64,000 bases of DNA from Periplaneta americana. Taxonomy: Eukaryota > Arthropoda > Insecta > Blattodea > Blattidae. The stretch covers positions 106,800,821 through 106,864,820 of the forward strand of contig NC_091123.1 in the NCBI RefSeq assembly GCF_040183065.1, written 5' to 3'. A model generated the notes under the pieces. It saw only the letters and a list, made by a program, of their open reading frames with translations. It made no database searches and was not told the origin of the DNA. Both the position numbers and the translations under genes were made by a program. Of this stretch, positions 23,166-36,600 are shown in pieces (the stretch's first letter is position 1; every line of letters begins with the position of its first letter).

Positions 23166-23405
23166 TTTTTTTAAGTCTGTTATTTAACGACATCGTATCA
23201 ACTAGATTACTTAACTTGGTGGAACTGATGATAGCGAGATTGTATATGGTGAAAGAAGGCTGAGGATTCTCCATTAATTACCTGATATTTGCCTTACAGT
23301 TGGAAAAAGCCTCTGAAAACACCCAAGCAGGAATCGAACCCACGTCTCAGCACAACTCTGGAAGAGCATGCAAATGTACTACTATCTGAACTACACTAGT
23401 AGCTC
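23166..23405 (-). repeat. tRNA-derived SINE, family B, copy 2
   Basis: Same family as 15038-15284 in reverse orientation. Poly-T at 23167-23176 is the tail, gcaggaatcgaacccacg (23328-23345) is the inverted B box, and the family body (gttatttaacgacat, gatatttgccttac) lies between. Confidence 0.8.
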
Positions 23406-23874
23406 TTCCTTGGTTCATCATTTTGTGGAAAATGATGAAATGACAAGTCATATTCTTTACTGTGCATTAATTTGCAAAATGACACATAGCAATAAACCAT
23501 TTCTAAACACACAAAAATTAGCAGACTAACTTCCTAATTTAATTCTAACGTCTAATTTAAAATATATTTTACACACTACAATACTACCACATTTACTACG
23601 AGTATTACTATACACTATAGAATAATCAGCATTAGGCTTTTTTCCACCACTGTAAAAGAAAAAGTCGCGCAGGTATACTTCTCATGCATTGCGACTGCAT
23701 TTTCCTATTAAGTTTTAAAAATCTTAACACTTCAACATGCAAATCCTATTTTAAAAAGAGAGAGGGAAAATTTAGGCCTCCTTGAAAATGTTTAGTCATA
23801 ATCATCATCCTACTTTCATGTTGCAGTCCTGAAAGAACCATTACAGTATCTGTTGTAAATTACTTATACTTACA

Positions 23875-25280
23875 AATGACTTTTAGAGAACCTGGAAGTT
23901 CATTGCCCTCTCACATAAGCCAGCCATCGGTCCCTATCCTGAGCAACATTAATCCAGTCCCTAGCATCATATCCCAACTCTCTCAAATCCATTTTAATAT
24001 TATTCTCCCATCTATGTCTCGGCCTTCCCAAAAGTTTTTTTTCCTCTGACCTCCCAACTAACACTCTATATGCATTTTTGAATTCGCCCATGTGTGCTAC
24101 ATTCTCTGCCCATCTCAAACGTTTGGATTTAATGTTCCTAATTATGTCAGGTAAAGATTACAATGCATGCAATTCTGCATTGTGTAACTTCCTCCATTCT
24201 CCTGTAGCTTCATCCCTCTTAGCCCCAAATATTTTCCTAAGCACCTTATCCTCAAATATCCTTAGCCTCTGTTCCTCTCTCGAAGTGAGAATCCAAGTTT
24301 CACAACCATACAGAAGAACCAGTAATGTAACGGTTTTATAAATTCCAACTTTCAGATTTTTTGAGAGCAGACTGGATGACAAAAGCTTCTCAACCGAATA
24401 ATAACAGACATTTCCCATATTTATTCCGTGTTTAATTTCCTTCCGAGGTCATTCATATGTGTTACTGTTGCTCCAAGATATTTGAATTTTTTCACCTCTT
24501 CGAAGGATAAATTTACAATTTTTATATTTCCATTTCGTACCATATTCTGCTCACGAGACATAATTATATATTTCGTCTTTTTGGGATTTACTTCCAAACC
24601 TATCTCTTTACTTGCTTCAAGTAAAATTCCTGTTTTTCCCTAATAGTTTGTGGATTTTCTTCTAACATATTCATGTCATCTGCATAAACAAGCAACTGAT
24701 GTAACCTATTCAGCTCCAAAGCCTCTCTGTTATCCTGGACTTTTCTAATGACATATTCTAGAGCAAAGTTAAAAAGTAAAGGTGATAGTGCATCTCCTTG
24801 CTTTATCCTGCAATGAATTGGAACAGCATCAGACAGAAACTGGCCTATACAGACTCTACAGTGGACGTACGACATGGGTCGCAAAAGAAGGACTAGTTGA
24901 GGTAATAAAATTAGTTTTGTTTCGTTGTATGTCTGATCATGTGCACTGCCTCCTTTCTGGAACTTAAAGTATCTGTGTGACAAAAACTTTTTTCTAAGAC
25001 TGTACATTTCACTGACACACATTTTAATTAATCGAGTCATGTCTTTTTGAAATCTATGAATAATGTACGTGCCCTTATATTCTTATTTTTTTTCTCCAAT
25101 ATCTGTTGAATAGAAAAAATCTGATCAATAATCGGTCTATTACACCTAATATCACATTGATGATCTTCAATAATTTCATCTACATATGGAGTTAATTTTC
25201 TCAAAAGAATATTGGACAAAATTTTGTACGATGTCAACAAAAGTGATATTCCTCGAAAGTTACTACAGTTCCTCCTCTTT
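23875..25280 (-). pseudogene. LINE (RTE-like, family L1), longest copy
   Basis: Minus frames cover the polymerase from the fingers to the C-terminus. 25240-25037 has LTSYKILSNILLRKLTPYVD and LFIDFKK. 25040-24600 has IKQGDALSPLLFNFALEYVI and the catalytic VYADDMNML. 24418-24158 has YGCETWILTSREEQRLRIFE, and 24118-23900 has LLGRPRHRWENNIKMDLREL. Relative to the family, the segment after LFIDFKK is deleted, and about 130 bp (near 24870-25000) with no LINE similarity is inserted in frame before VCIGQFLSDA. Frameshifts make it inactive. The 3' end is next to an acttac tail. Confidence 0.82.
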
Positions 25281-27548
25281 GTAAATTACTTATATGTATT
25301 AAATAAAACAAAAGGTTCAAATGAAATCTTCTATTCTAGGACTTTATTTTACAGAGCTACAGAGTTGTTCCAAGGAATCAGTCTGCCAGTGATGAGAGAG
25401 TAGCCATATTCGCTTCTTTTTAAAATCAGAATCAACCTTAGGCTGACACCAGAGTAACTCCATATTCGTTATAGAAATTTGTTAAAAGGTAGATGTTGAG
25501 AGTACATGTTACGAGGAAATAGCACACTCTATTGTTTGTGAACTTTATTTTGCTAAAATGACAACAAAAAGACTAAATATTCTTGCTGTCCTATGGAAAA
25601 AAGATGGGGTGCATCTTACATATGTGATCCTTTGCGCGGAAAGGGACCTAAAGTTGTAAAAAGAAATTTTACAGAACAAAATAACGAATTTGCGGTGTAA
25701 AAACTGCATTTCTATGTTTTGACATCTTGCACTACCTGTAGGCTTTTTTACATACTAAACTAGGACATAATTTTACACAGTGCTTCTTAAATACCTAAAT
25801 ACCTAAATCTTGCTAAGAAAACAAATGAAAAGTTTAATTGCATTTTTCTCGAAAAGTACATAATGTAATATCAACATTCAATAAGTAATATATTAGAAAC
25901 TATAGCACCTAGAACCATGAATTTCTTTTAAATGCTTAGTATGTCATCCTCTTTTTGAAACCACAAAAAAAAAAAAATAAATAAATAAATAAATAAAAAT
26001 CCGACTTTAGGTCCCATTTCCTGCAACTAGTCACATATACAAATAAAGCTGATAATTGCAGGTGTAGTTCTAATTGGCTACAGCCTACTAGCCTGTGTTT
26101 ATACAAATATTACAATTATGGTAAGATGTAATAAAAATCCCTCCTCCAAAAAAAAAAAAAAGCTCATTGGAAAAGAAGTGCATCCTATACAACCATGCAT
26201 CTTATATGTGGCAAGTAAATTAAGGATATCCATCGCATGACAATTTATTTTGGCACAATATAGACATACATACAATGTTTAATCTCATTTATATATATGG
26301 TAATATCTTAAAACTAAAACCTCAAGATTTGTGTCTGGAATGCTAGATACATTTTAGCAAATAAATTCTTAGAAAGTACTGAATTTCTTCTTGCAGCTTT
26401 CCAATCTGCAGCTCGAAATAATCACTACTTAAATCCCTAAAGATCAAGTTTTAAGATAATTGGCACATGTAATGACATATATTTGTCAACAACGCTACAT
26501 GTAATGATGGACCAGACCAGACATTTTTGTATATGGAATTGGCACATGTAGGTAGTTATGCTTTAAATAAAATTCGGTAAACTCAGTTCCCTCAAAAAGT
26601 GCTCAATTCACAGTTAAGAGTGTTCATTAAGAGATCTAGAGCATTTAAGTTTATGGATACATATACAATAGTAAATTCATATCATAGTTAATGACCACAT
26701 TTATCTGTAGTTTCCTAATTGTGAGCCACGAGTATTAATATTGCACTGTTAATTCTGAACAAATTACCGTATTTAGTTGCATACCTCACACACATTTTTT
26801 TTTCGAAAAAATCTTATTAAAAAATGAGGTGCGCATAATCTTTGCTTCAAAAGTAACGAGTTAATGAAAGAAAAATTAAAATATTACGCAATTTTCGTGT
26901 TACAGATATATGAAACCACAAATAGAATACACGAAAATAAATGTTACTGCTCAGAATGTTTGGATTAATACCTCTGTGATTATGTTTTTTTTAAATATCT
27001 TTGGAGAATTTTTTTTTTTATCTTATAAAAGTTAAGGATGTTGGGTATTCAAATAAATATGGTAACTGGCACCAGTGATTATAAAACGTTGAGATGTTGA
27101 TGATGCAAATCTGTATAAAAATATTTCTACAGAATTATGTAAAAAAGTATTTATTTTTATAATTGCGATATTCACAGTTTGCATAAAAATAATTTTGCCA
27201 CTATGAATAAATACAAAAATATTGTTCAAGGAAGTGCAGAAGTTGTACTGAGAATTTCATATTTACCATATACTTTTTTCCAGATAGAAAATCTTTTCTC
27301 ATATTTATTTTCAGGTTTTTTTTAAATATATTTTCACAGCCTATTTGAATGTATGAGTAACTATTAATTACAATACAAGGACTTCACAAAATGTTCAATC
27401 CAGGAACTTTATACAAACATACTTTTAGATCTTTCACCTAAGTTCTTTAATATCTGTATGTAATACATTATTTTTGTTATTATTGTTATTGCTGTCATTG
27501 CTGCTCTCGTCACATACAGATATTCTCTACTTCTTCACGTATTTAGCA
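25281..27548. other. Unassigned AT-rich sequence 3' of the NPC2-like gene
   Basis: Contains short A runs and a possible transposon-like end near 26760-26840 (accgtatttagttgcata), but no partner end was found. No exon was recognised. Confidence 0.35.
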
Positions 27549-27560
27549 TTTATTTATTTT
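27549..27560 (-). promoter_or_regulatory. Polyadenylation signal of the NPC2-like gene
   Basis: tttatttatttt on the plus strand gives overlapping AATAAA hexamers on the minus strand, about 55-60 bases after the stop codon at 27612. Confidence 0.6.
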
Positions 27561-27611
27561 ACAATGAACAAGTTTCAAGGCCACTTGCCACACAATAGAT
27601 AACTTATTTTT

Positions 27612-27695
27612 TCACTCGATTTTAACAGGAATTGAAGCACAAATAATATCTTCTCCACGCTGATTTTTCAGTTCCCACTTAACGAGCAAGCTCAT
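27612..27695 (-). CDS. NPC2-like exon 4 (C-terminus)
   Basis: 84 bp including TGA. Acceptor ccattttcag. Reads [19 protein letters not shown], then ASIPVKIE and stop, the usual end of NPC2 proteins with the last cysteine. Confidence 0.92.
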   Translation of the reverse strand: MSLLVKWELKNQRGEDIICASIPVKIE

Positions 27696-30600
27696 CTGAA
27701 AATGGAAGATTCTATTTTATACCATTATATCAAACACATTCTTTAGTCTTATTTTGAAACAGTGAAAGAATAGTTACTACAATACAATGTTTTAAAAATT
27801 ATTCTTCTGTTCATATACTGAGGTGCAAAAAAAGTGAAACACTTTGATAAAATATAATTTTCTAATCAAAATATTATAACTTTATAAGTTATCTTAAAGG
27901 TACAGGTATTTACACAATTAGGAGATACTGTCTCATTCAATAGAAAATTTCCACCACCCTTCACGTTTATAAATAACTCAACACTGCGTTAGTTGTATTG
28001 CTGTAACTTTTTGGAGAACAGAGAAATAAAATTTTACAACTAGGGAAGTCCAGTATTTTGAGTGTGTAATGTTTCTAGGTTTTCATGGTTCCCATGTTTT
28101 GTGTATTCTGTGAAAGTTAATCTGTCACAATTTCAAGATGTCTTTAAGTGCAGAAAACTCATAGCTTTAATTGATGATGGCCGAAGTTACAGATACATCG
28201 CGAATAGTCCTGAAGCTTCAATAGGAAGGATTCACAGCGCTGTTGTTTTCAGAAGGACAATACATTCTCTTAGAGACCCGAATTTGGTCGAATGAGATCT
28301 ACACCCTCAAGGGATGACAGATGTATCCAAGCTTTATTAAAGAACGGACCATCCATGAAGCAAAGTGTGAAGTGTATGAATGCTTTATTTCTCTAGTCAA
28401 CGAAGGTATTGATGATTTGCATCGCCATGTGGCAAGTGATGAACACAAATCTAACATTCTAACCGAAAACATGGAATGAAAAACAAAATAAAGTGATGTA
28501 ATCTTGTATGAAATATGAGGAACAGTTCTTACAATTCTGATCTGTCTGCTTCACTTACTGTTAAACTTACTACTTAACGCTTTGGAGAATTCACTGAAGC
28601 TAAATATACTGTAATATATTATGTAATGCTCATAACTAGCATAATATTAGGTTGGTGCATAAGTTCATAGCGTTTTTGTTTCGCGTTTTGGTACTTCGGT
28701 TACTATGGGTTTATTTATCGATTGTCATTTTTATTTGAAGTTCAATTGTTGTTCTTGAGTTTACATATTGAAGTTTTCATTTTTGCAGATCGTGAGTGGC
28801 ACCGTGGACACTAGAAAATGAGTGTTAAGTGGAGAAAGTGGAACATTTCCGACATATTCTTCTTTTTGAGTTCAATAGAGGGGCGAAAGCAGCCAGAAAC
28901 ATTTGCGCCGTGTATGGGGACAATGCTATCAATAAGAGCAAGGCAAGAAAATGGTTTTCTCGTTTTAAGGAGGGTCATTTTGACATTAGTGACACTCCAC
29001 ATTCAAGAAGACCTTCGGAGTTTGATGAAGACCGTTTAAACACATTAATTCACAATGATCCACGTCAGTGTACCTGAGAACTGGCAAATGTGATGAGCTG
29101 TGACCATTCCACCATTGTGTGACATTTTCATTCAATGGGCAAGGTTAAAAAATCAGGTGTATGGGTACCGCATGCTCCAAGCCAAAACCACAAAAATTAG
29201 CATATGCATCTTTGCTTGCTCGTCATCAATTGACTCGTGAACAACATCAAACATTCCAAACATTCGTATCCAACATCGTTACTGGTAACGAGAAATGGTG
29301 TCTTTATGCTAACATAAGGGAAAAAAAGGAATGGTTAAGCCCGAACAAAAAAGCACAACTCCCCGTACAAAGGCCAGTGCACATTCACAAAAGAATGTTA
29401 TGCATCTGGTGGAAATGGAAGTGTGCTGGTTGATCAGTGAGCATTTTATACCTAGAAGTACCCACTATTATATCAGTCACTGCAATTCAAACCAGTTGAA
29501 GTATACCAATATATTGTAATAAAATCACATTGTACAAGTGTTAAAAAAATTGGTATGCTTGTTTTGAACACAACTCACTTTAACCCAACATTACTAACAA
29601 TAGCATTATGCCGTCAATTTTTTTCTTTGTAGTTATCTCTGTGCATCCTTTGTACTATTTGTAAGTGAAGACGTCGCTATCAAAACACCATAAATATCAT
29701 AATATTACCATCACCTTATTCACCACCATCCGATTTCTCCCTATTAATTATAGCAAATATAAAATTTTCTCAAGGAAATGGACATTATATCAAATATCAA
29801 GACCTACCTTTGGATAAGCGTTGAGTATTAAAAATGTTTTAGTGTAATGGTACTGCTGTCCTGGCTGCAGAGGGCATGTCAAACCACTGTTCACACAAGC
29901 ATCTGGGCTAGGAATATTCCATGGTATAGGAACTCCTTGAATAATTCCATGCACATCTGCTTTCACAGAACTGTCCACAACAGCTGAAAACCATAATATA
30001 ATATACAGAGTGATTCAGGACATCTGGAACAAAACTATGGGGATCGATTGATCTTGCAATGAGGATCACTTTTTGTCAATAACCCATGTTCTCCAATGCC
30101 TCATTTAGGAGCTAAGCGACATCGAAAAAATGACATTTTTTAGTGACATTAAGAATAACACTATGAAAGGAATTATTTTTCAAGTATGTTTGCTGACAAG
30201 TTACAGGTGTTCAAAGTGTCTATCCTGAACCTGATTACATTCATTGCACTGTAGCAATGGTTATCGGAATGTGTCGAATTTGATCAAATGCAGCTAATAC
30301 TTGCATAGTTGGTTCCTCTCTGGTGTCAATTCGAGTGGTGTATTATTTCACATGTCCCAAAAAAAAAAAAAAAAAAAAAAAAAAAAGATTAAGGTCATGA
30401 AGTCGGGTGATCATGCTGGTGGTAACAGGTCCAGCTCTCCCTATCCATTGTTCCCCGCAGATGTTCAGATGTGCTCGTACAACCAGACTGAAGTGTGTTG
30501 GAATGTTATGTTGAATCACATGTCCCATCACATCATGAAGTATAGTACATCCTCCACGAGCAGCGGAAGCATGTTTCAAAGAGCACTCCATTCAAATGGG

Positions 30601-33600
30601 ACAGCAAAATACAGGACACTTGTAACCTGTCCACAAGGGTACTTGAAAAAATAAATGAATAATTCATAATTAACTGTGTCACTAAAACCTGTCTTTCTTT
30701 CAATGTCATGTAGCTCCTACACGAGACATCGGAGAACATGGGTTGTTTTACGAAAAATGATCCTCATTGTGAGATCTATCGATCCCCAGAGTTTGTTGCA
30801 GAGGTCCTGAATCACTCTGTATATATTAGTTTTTCACAGGTCTAAAATTTAGCCAAGTTCTTGTATGATTGCATTGTGACAATAGGAACTGAATTACATG
30901 TGAATGCTTTATAAAATTAACGATTGAAATGGACGAAACTAATTTTACATTGAAATGGATAAACTAAGCCCTTATTCTGATTATTTTTTTTCGACCAAAC
31001 ACTAGGCAAACCTGGATCCAGCACAATGCCTCGCTAGGTTATACTTACTTGTGGTAAATATGATCTCGAGAGTTACATTAGTATTCCTCTTCAAAGGACA
31101 GACAGATTCTGATCCTGTACATGATGATATTGTGAGTTTTGTGAAGTTCCCTACAGCAGATCCTGAAATAATAAGCAAAAATGTACTTTTATGTCTAGTC
31201 ATCAGTCTGAAGACTTGTTAGAACTTCATAAGTCACACCAATAAGACATCACTCATGAGGCAACTAAACCAGGAGATGAGGTAGGGTGGCTAGTTCCTTT
31301 TCCCCTCCAGTGCATATATTGCTGACTAGTAACATAGTTCACATCATACTTCAGATGTGTACAACAATAAAATTGTTCTTTCTCCGACACACATCATCAA
31401 GTGACATGTACTGGCTGACACACTGTGTTCGTTTTCGTGGCCCTATGGGTCTAGGAAATATCGTATCAGCAGATTACTGTCCACCCGTCTGCCACCGACC
31501 ATAAATATCTGCCTTGACTGCTTTCTTGTCCTTTCACTTACCGTCCACCCTTCACCGACCATAAATATCTGCTTTGACCGCTGTTTACAATCGAACAAAG
31601 GATATTTATAACAATACTTACTTACAAATGGCTTTTAGAGAACCCAGAGATTCATTGCTGCCCTCACATAAGCCTGCCATCGGTCCCTATCCTGAGCAAG
31701 TTTAATCCAGTCCCTACCATCATATTCCACTTCCCTCAAATTCATTCTAATATTATCCTCCTATCTACGTCTCGGTCCTCCCAAATGTCTTTTTCTCTAC
31801 TAACACTCTATATGCATTTCTGGACTCACCCATATGTGCTACATGCCCTGCCCATCTCAAAGTCTGAATTTAACGTTGGTAATTATGTTAGGTCAAGAAT
31901 ACAAAGCATGCAGTTCTGCATTGTGCAACTTTCTCCATTATCCTGTAACTTCATCCCTCTTAGCCCCAAACATTTTTCAAGCAACTTATTCGCGAACATT
32001 TTCCTAAGCACCTTATTCTGGAACATCTTCAATTTCTGTTCCTCTCTCAAAGTGAGTCTCCAAGTCTCACAACCATACAGAACAATCAACCAGTAATATA
32101 ACTGTTTCAGTTTTTTTGAAAGCAGTCTAGATGACAAAAGCTTCTCAAATGAATAATAGCTGGCATTTTCCATATTATTTATATCAATACATTTGCTAAA
32201 TATTCGTATTGGAATATTCGTGCCTGAGGACAACACTTCGAGAGAACTGAGATAAGTGCCAATATAATGCGAAACACACATGAATTTCAATGGCGAGGGC
32301 ACATACCCTAATGCATAACACTTCTGCGCAAGCTGCAGAGAGCTGTACACGTCTTTGCCGGTAGACCCTGTATTAGATGTATCAGTCAGAACCTCAATCA
32401 AAGATGAAACGCGAATAAATAAATAAATATATATATATATATATATAAATAACTGCCTTATTCAAATTAATACAATCTTTAACAACTTTCTATAAAACAT
32501 AAATATATATGTACGACAAATTACTAAATGGGGTTTTGAATACAATTTAGATGTAGCCGTGTAAAACATGTGGCCCTTAAAGTTTCAGGTCCAGTGTATA
32601 ATTATATACGAGGTGCGTCCATAAAGTGACTTTATGACTCGTCCCACAGCTAGCAAACCATATGTTGCGCGAAACGACTACATGTACGTGATAGAGTAAT
32701 GTCCTGGCATGGCACATGCGTTAGCGGAACTTCCCAAGTGCTCAATAGCTTCGTTTCATTGGTTGAAGATGGACGCTATTTCAGCTCCCGCCGTGTGTGA
32801 AGTGCGATCAGTGATAAAGTTTTTGAATGCACAGGCATAGTGCCAATTAAAATTTATCGTCAGCTGTGCCAGGTCTATGGGCCTAACGTCATGAGCAAGC
32901 AGATGGTGCGTTGCAGCTGTAGACAATTTTCAGCAGGATGCCAAAATGTGCATGATGAGGGCAGTGGGAGGCCAACCATCATCACAGACGACCTTGTGGA
33001 GCAATGAATGAACGTTATATATGTAGGAGAGCACCAGGAGACAAATGCCACCACCAATATATACACTGCAGTTGTTGTTCTTCTTCTTCATCACTGTTTA
33101 GGCTGTTTCAGCATGTTCCGGCTCCAAATTGTTGCTGTATCCATCTTTTCTTGGGTCTTCCTAGGTTCCGTCTTCCTTGTGGTTTATAATTTAAGGCTGT
33201 TTTGGGTATTCTATTCTCTCTCATTCTATTTAAATGCTGTTTCCAATTTGTCTTATATTCTATTGTAGTATTGTTCAGTTCTTCAATATTTGATGTCTTA
33301 TTTCTTTATTCTATCTATTCTTTTGTATCCTGGTATGGGTCTAAGGAAATTCATTTCGGCCATTTGTATTCTTGCTGTATGTCGGGCTGTCATTGTCCAT
33401 GTTTCGGAACCATAGATAATAATGGGTATTGCCATTGTCTTATATACTGTAGTTTTATTATTGAGTCCTTTCTGGCCTTGTTTTTTTAGTGTTATTTTAA
33501 CATACGTTTTATATAGCTAAACTTATTTAGTTTATTGTTAATATCTATTTCATTTGTAAATATTATTTTGCAACCAAGGAACTTAAATTTTGACACCTGT

Positions 33601-36600
33601 TCAATGGTTTTATTTTCTAAGGTTATTTTAGATCGAACTGGATGGGGGCCTTTAAAAGCCGTTACTTTTGTTTTTTTCCAGCAAAATCTCCATGCTACAT
33701 GTTTTTGCCCAGCTATAACGGCTGGGGGACTCATCGTGGTAACCACATGATATCTCCATTCTGGTTGGATGATCGTCCACCTCTGCTCTGGCATGTGGCT
33801 GTGAGACCAGCAGTCAGATGGTTGGTCTTGGCCCTTCGTGGGCTATAGTGCCACGGATTATTATTATATGTTATTGCAATTATATTTAATTCATAGGCCA
33901 TTTTTTGCAGTTCATCCTCATTTTTGCCAATTATACCTGATCATCTGCAAAGGCCAATGTTTTCACTATTAAATTTCCCAAGTTAATTCCTCCAGTTATC
34001 TGTTGTTTACATGTTCATATCATGTCGTCCAGATATAAATTAAAGAGAGTGGTTGATTATGGGCAACCTTGTCTAATCCCTTCAGAAATCATTACAGCTT
34101 CTCGTAGATTTATTTTTATACATCTTGATTACACAACTTTTAACACTATATCACTTCGGAATATGTATTATATGTCTCTCTCGTGTTAAATTCTATCATA
34201 CCTGGTTAACATGAGAAAGACATATAATACATATTCCGAAGATTTATTTTTATTTTTCCATATGATCTTTTAATTACTTCGATTAGATGCAATGGTATTC
34301 CTTTTTTTTATTCTAAAATATTCCATAATTTTGGTATAGACACCCTATCAAAAGCTTTTTTTATAATCCGCAAAGAGGATATGTGTTTCTAGATTAAATT
34401 ATTAACGTTTTTCCATTATTTGTTTTAAGGTGAAACCATTATCTGTACAGCTTCGTCCTATCCTAAATCCTGTCTGTTCTTCTGATATTAAAGTGTCTGC
34501 CATGTTTGATAGTCTATTATTTATATCTTTGCGTATATTTTATATGCAGCACAAAGCAAGCAGATACATCTGTAATTTTCTGGTTTTGTTTTGTCTCCCT
34601 TTTTAAATATTGATATGATTCTATCTATTTTCCATTCTTCTGGTATTATTTTTTATCTCCAGCATTTATTATATAAGCATATTAGTCTTCTAGGAGCATA
34701 CTTTATTAATTCTGTGTTAATATTATCTATTCCGCATGCTTTAATGATTTCACTTTTCTTCAGAACTTCCATCATTTCTTGTATTTCGAGTTCATCTGCT
34801 TCTGTGTGAAAGTTTATTTTATCTTTCATTTCTTCTGCATTTTAGTTATCAGTCGACAAATTTCTATAATAATTTTCAAGTTCTATATCTTGTATAATCT
34901 TCAGATTTGTTTTATCTTCTTATTGGGAGTTAAAAGTTCTGATAAATTTATAAATTTTATCTTGTTTGCCATGTAGGTTATATTCCATATCTGCTATATA
35001 TTTGCCCCACTATTCTCTATTTAATTTTCTGGTATCTTTTTACCTGTGCTCTAATTCTATTATATGCTATTCTGGTCATTCCTATTATTAAGATATTTAA
35101 AATATGCTTCTTTTTTATCTTTCACTAGTTTTTGTATTTCAGGAACCCATATGTTTAATCCTTTACTTCTGCCTGGATTTTTAGTCCCAAGTAGTTCTTC
35201 TGCCGTTTTATATAGGAGTTCTTTGATGCAGTTGGTGTTCGTACAGTTCTATTTTTCAAATAAAACACTAATTTATGTTATGAAAATATATAATTTAATT
35301 TCTTTTCATATGAGAGGATTATTATGGACTTTGGAATATATTAAAATAAAATATAAACTTCTGAATACGTTAAACAAAAACATGTTCAATTTCTATGTAA
35401 CAGTCTTGTTCGTACACTTTGATTATTTATAACTGTGAAAAACAATATCTTGTAGCATGACCTTTCTAATTTATTACTACTTGGCATCCCCTTCTCATTA
35501 ATTATACTAAGTTTTTACACTATTCTGGTTTGATTTTAGACCATTTTTTCTCACTACACGTTTAAATTCAATTATGATTGTACATTTATGCTTTCTCACA
35601 CTCCTTCTCAAAATTCGCCACAAATGTTCAAAGGGGTTTAAGTCTGGTAATTGAGGAGGTGTTCGCAGTTGCTGGGGTATGTTCCATATGAGTCAATCCT
35701 TATTAATTTTAGTATGTTTACTGTCATTGTCTTGTTGGAACATATAAACAGGTGGCATCCCCATTTTTTGTGCACTCTGCCTAACATTTGACCTTAAAAT
35801 GTTATTGTACACATACTTATCCATAATCGCAACTATGAACCCAATATTCCTCACACCATTTGCAGACATACATTCCCACAATAGTATGCATCCACCACTG
35901 TGTTTCACTGTAGGTAAAGTGTTATTTCTGTCGTTATCTGTGTTGGGCTTCCTCCATATTCTATGAATGCCATTGGAACCATAAAGATTTATCTCGTCTC
36001 ATATGACCAAATCACCCTGTTCCAAAATTCATCATTCTTACCAACATATTCTGCCAGCCACACCAATGTATTTGCGGGGGAATTGCTGATATTTACGGTC
36101 ATCATGCACTGAGCTGTGCGAGGAGCAAGGGTCGCATTCCCAGACATACATCACTCAATGATATCATTAAAAGATCTCTGACTTCTTGTGGCATCCCATC
36201 TCTTTTGGAACCACCAGGTATTAGTCGCAAGATGGTAAATGACCCGATGGTCTGACCTTGATTCCATGGTCTAGAGGAAAATCTTTAATTTGGGACTCCA
36301 CTTGCGTTGACACTCTAGCTCCATCTCACTTGCCGAATACCTCCAGACGCACAGCATCTGCTGCTGATTAGCCGTGAAGAAGAAAGTCAATAAATATGCT
36401 CATCTTTTAGACAATTATATCTTTGTCCCATTTGCTGTGGAGACCTTCGGTCCTTGGAGTCATGACGCTAAAGTTTTGGTATCTCAAATCGGCCAAATTT
36501 TGATCTCCATTACTGGTGATCGCCGTTGCACTACTTATTTGCGTCAACGCTTAAGTATTGCTATTCAACGCGGAAATGCAATGAGCGTTTTGGGGTACTC

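Larger units (their letters stand above)
33067..35235 (-). pseudogene. LINE (family L4) remnant
   Basis: Minus translation shows [20 protein letters not shown] (33640-33575) and [15 protein letters not shown], with broken palm and fingers motifs further upstream (33900-34450). The region 33067-33490 corresponds to a C-terminal tail. It is interrupted by the family F repeat (33727-33860) and by a perfect-looking hairpin (34154-34241). Heavily mutated; the clade is uncertain. Confidence 0.6.

Noticed and set aside
32875..33489. Leucine/serine-rich frames on both strands
   Set aside because: They lie in decayed mariner and LINE tail sequence; hydrophobicity comes from T-rich composition, not from membrane proteins.
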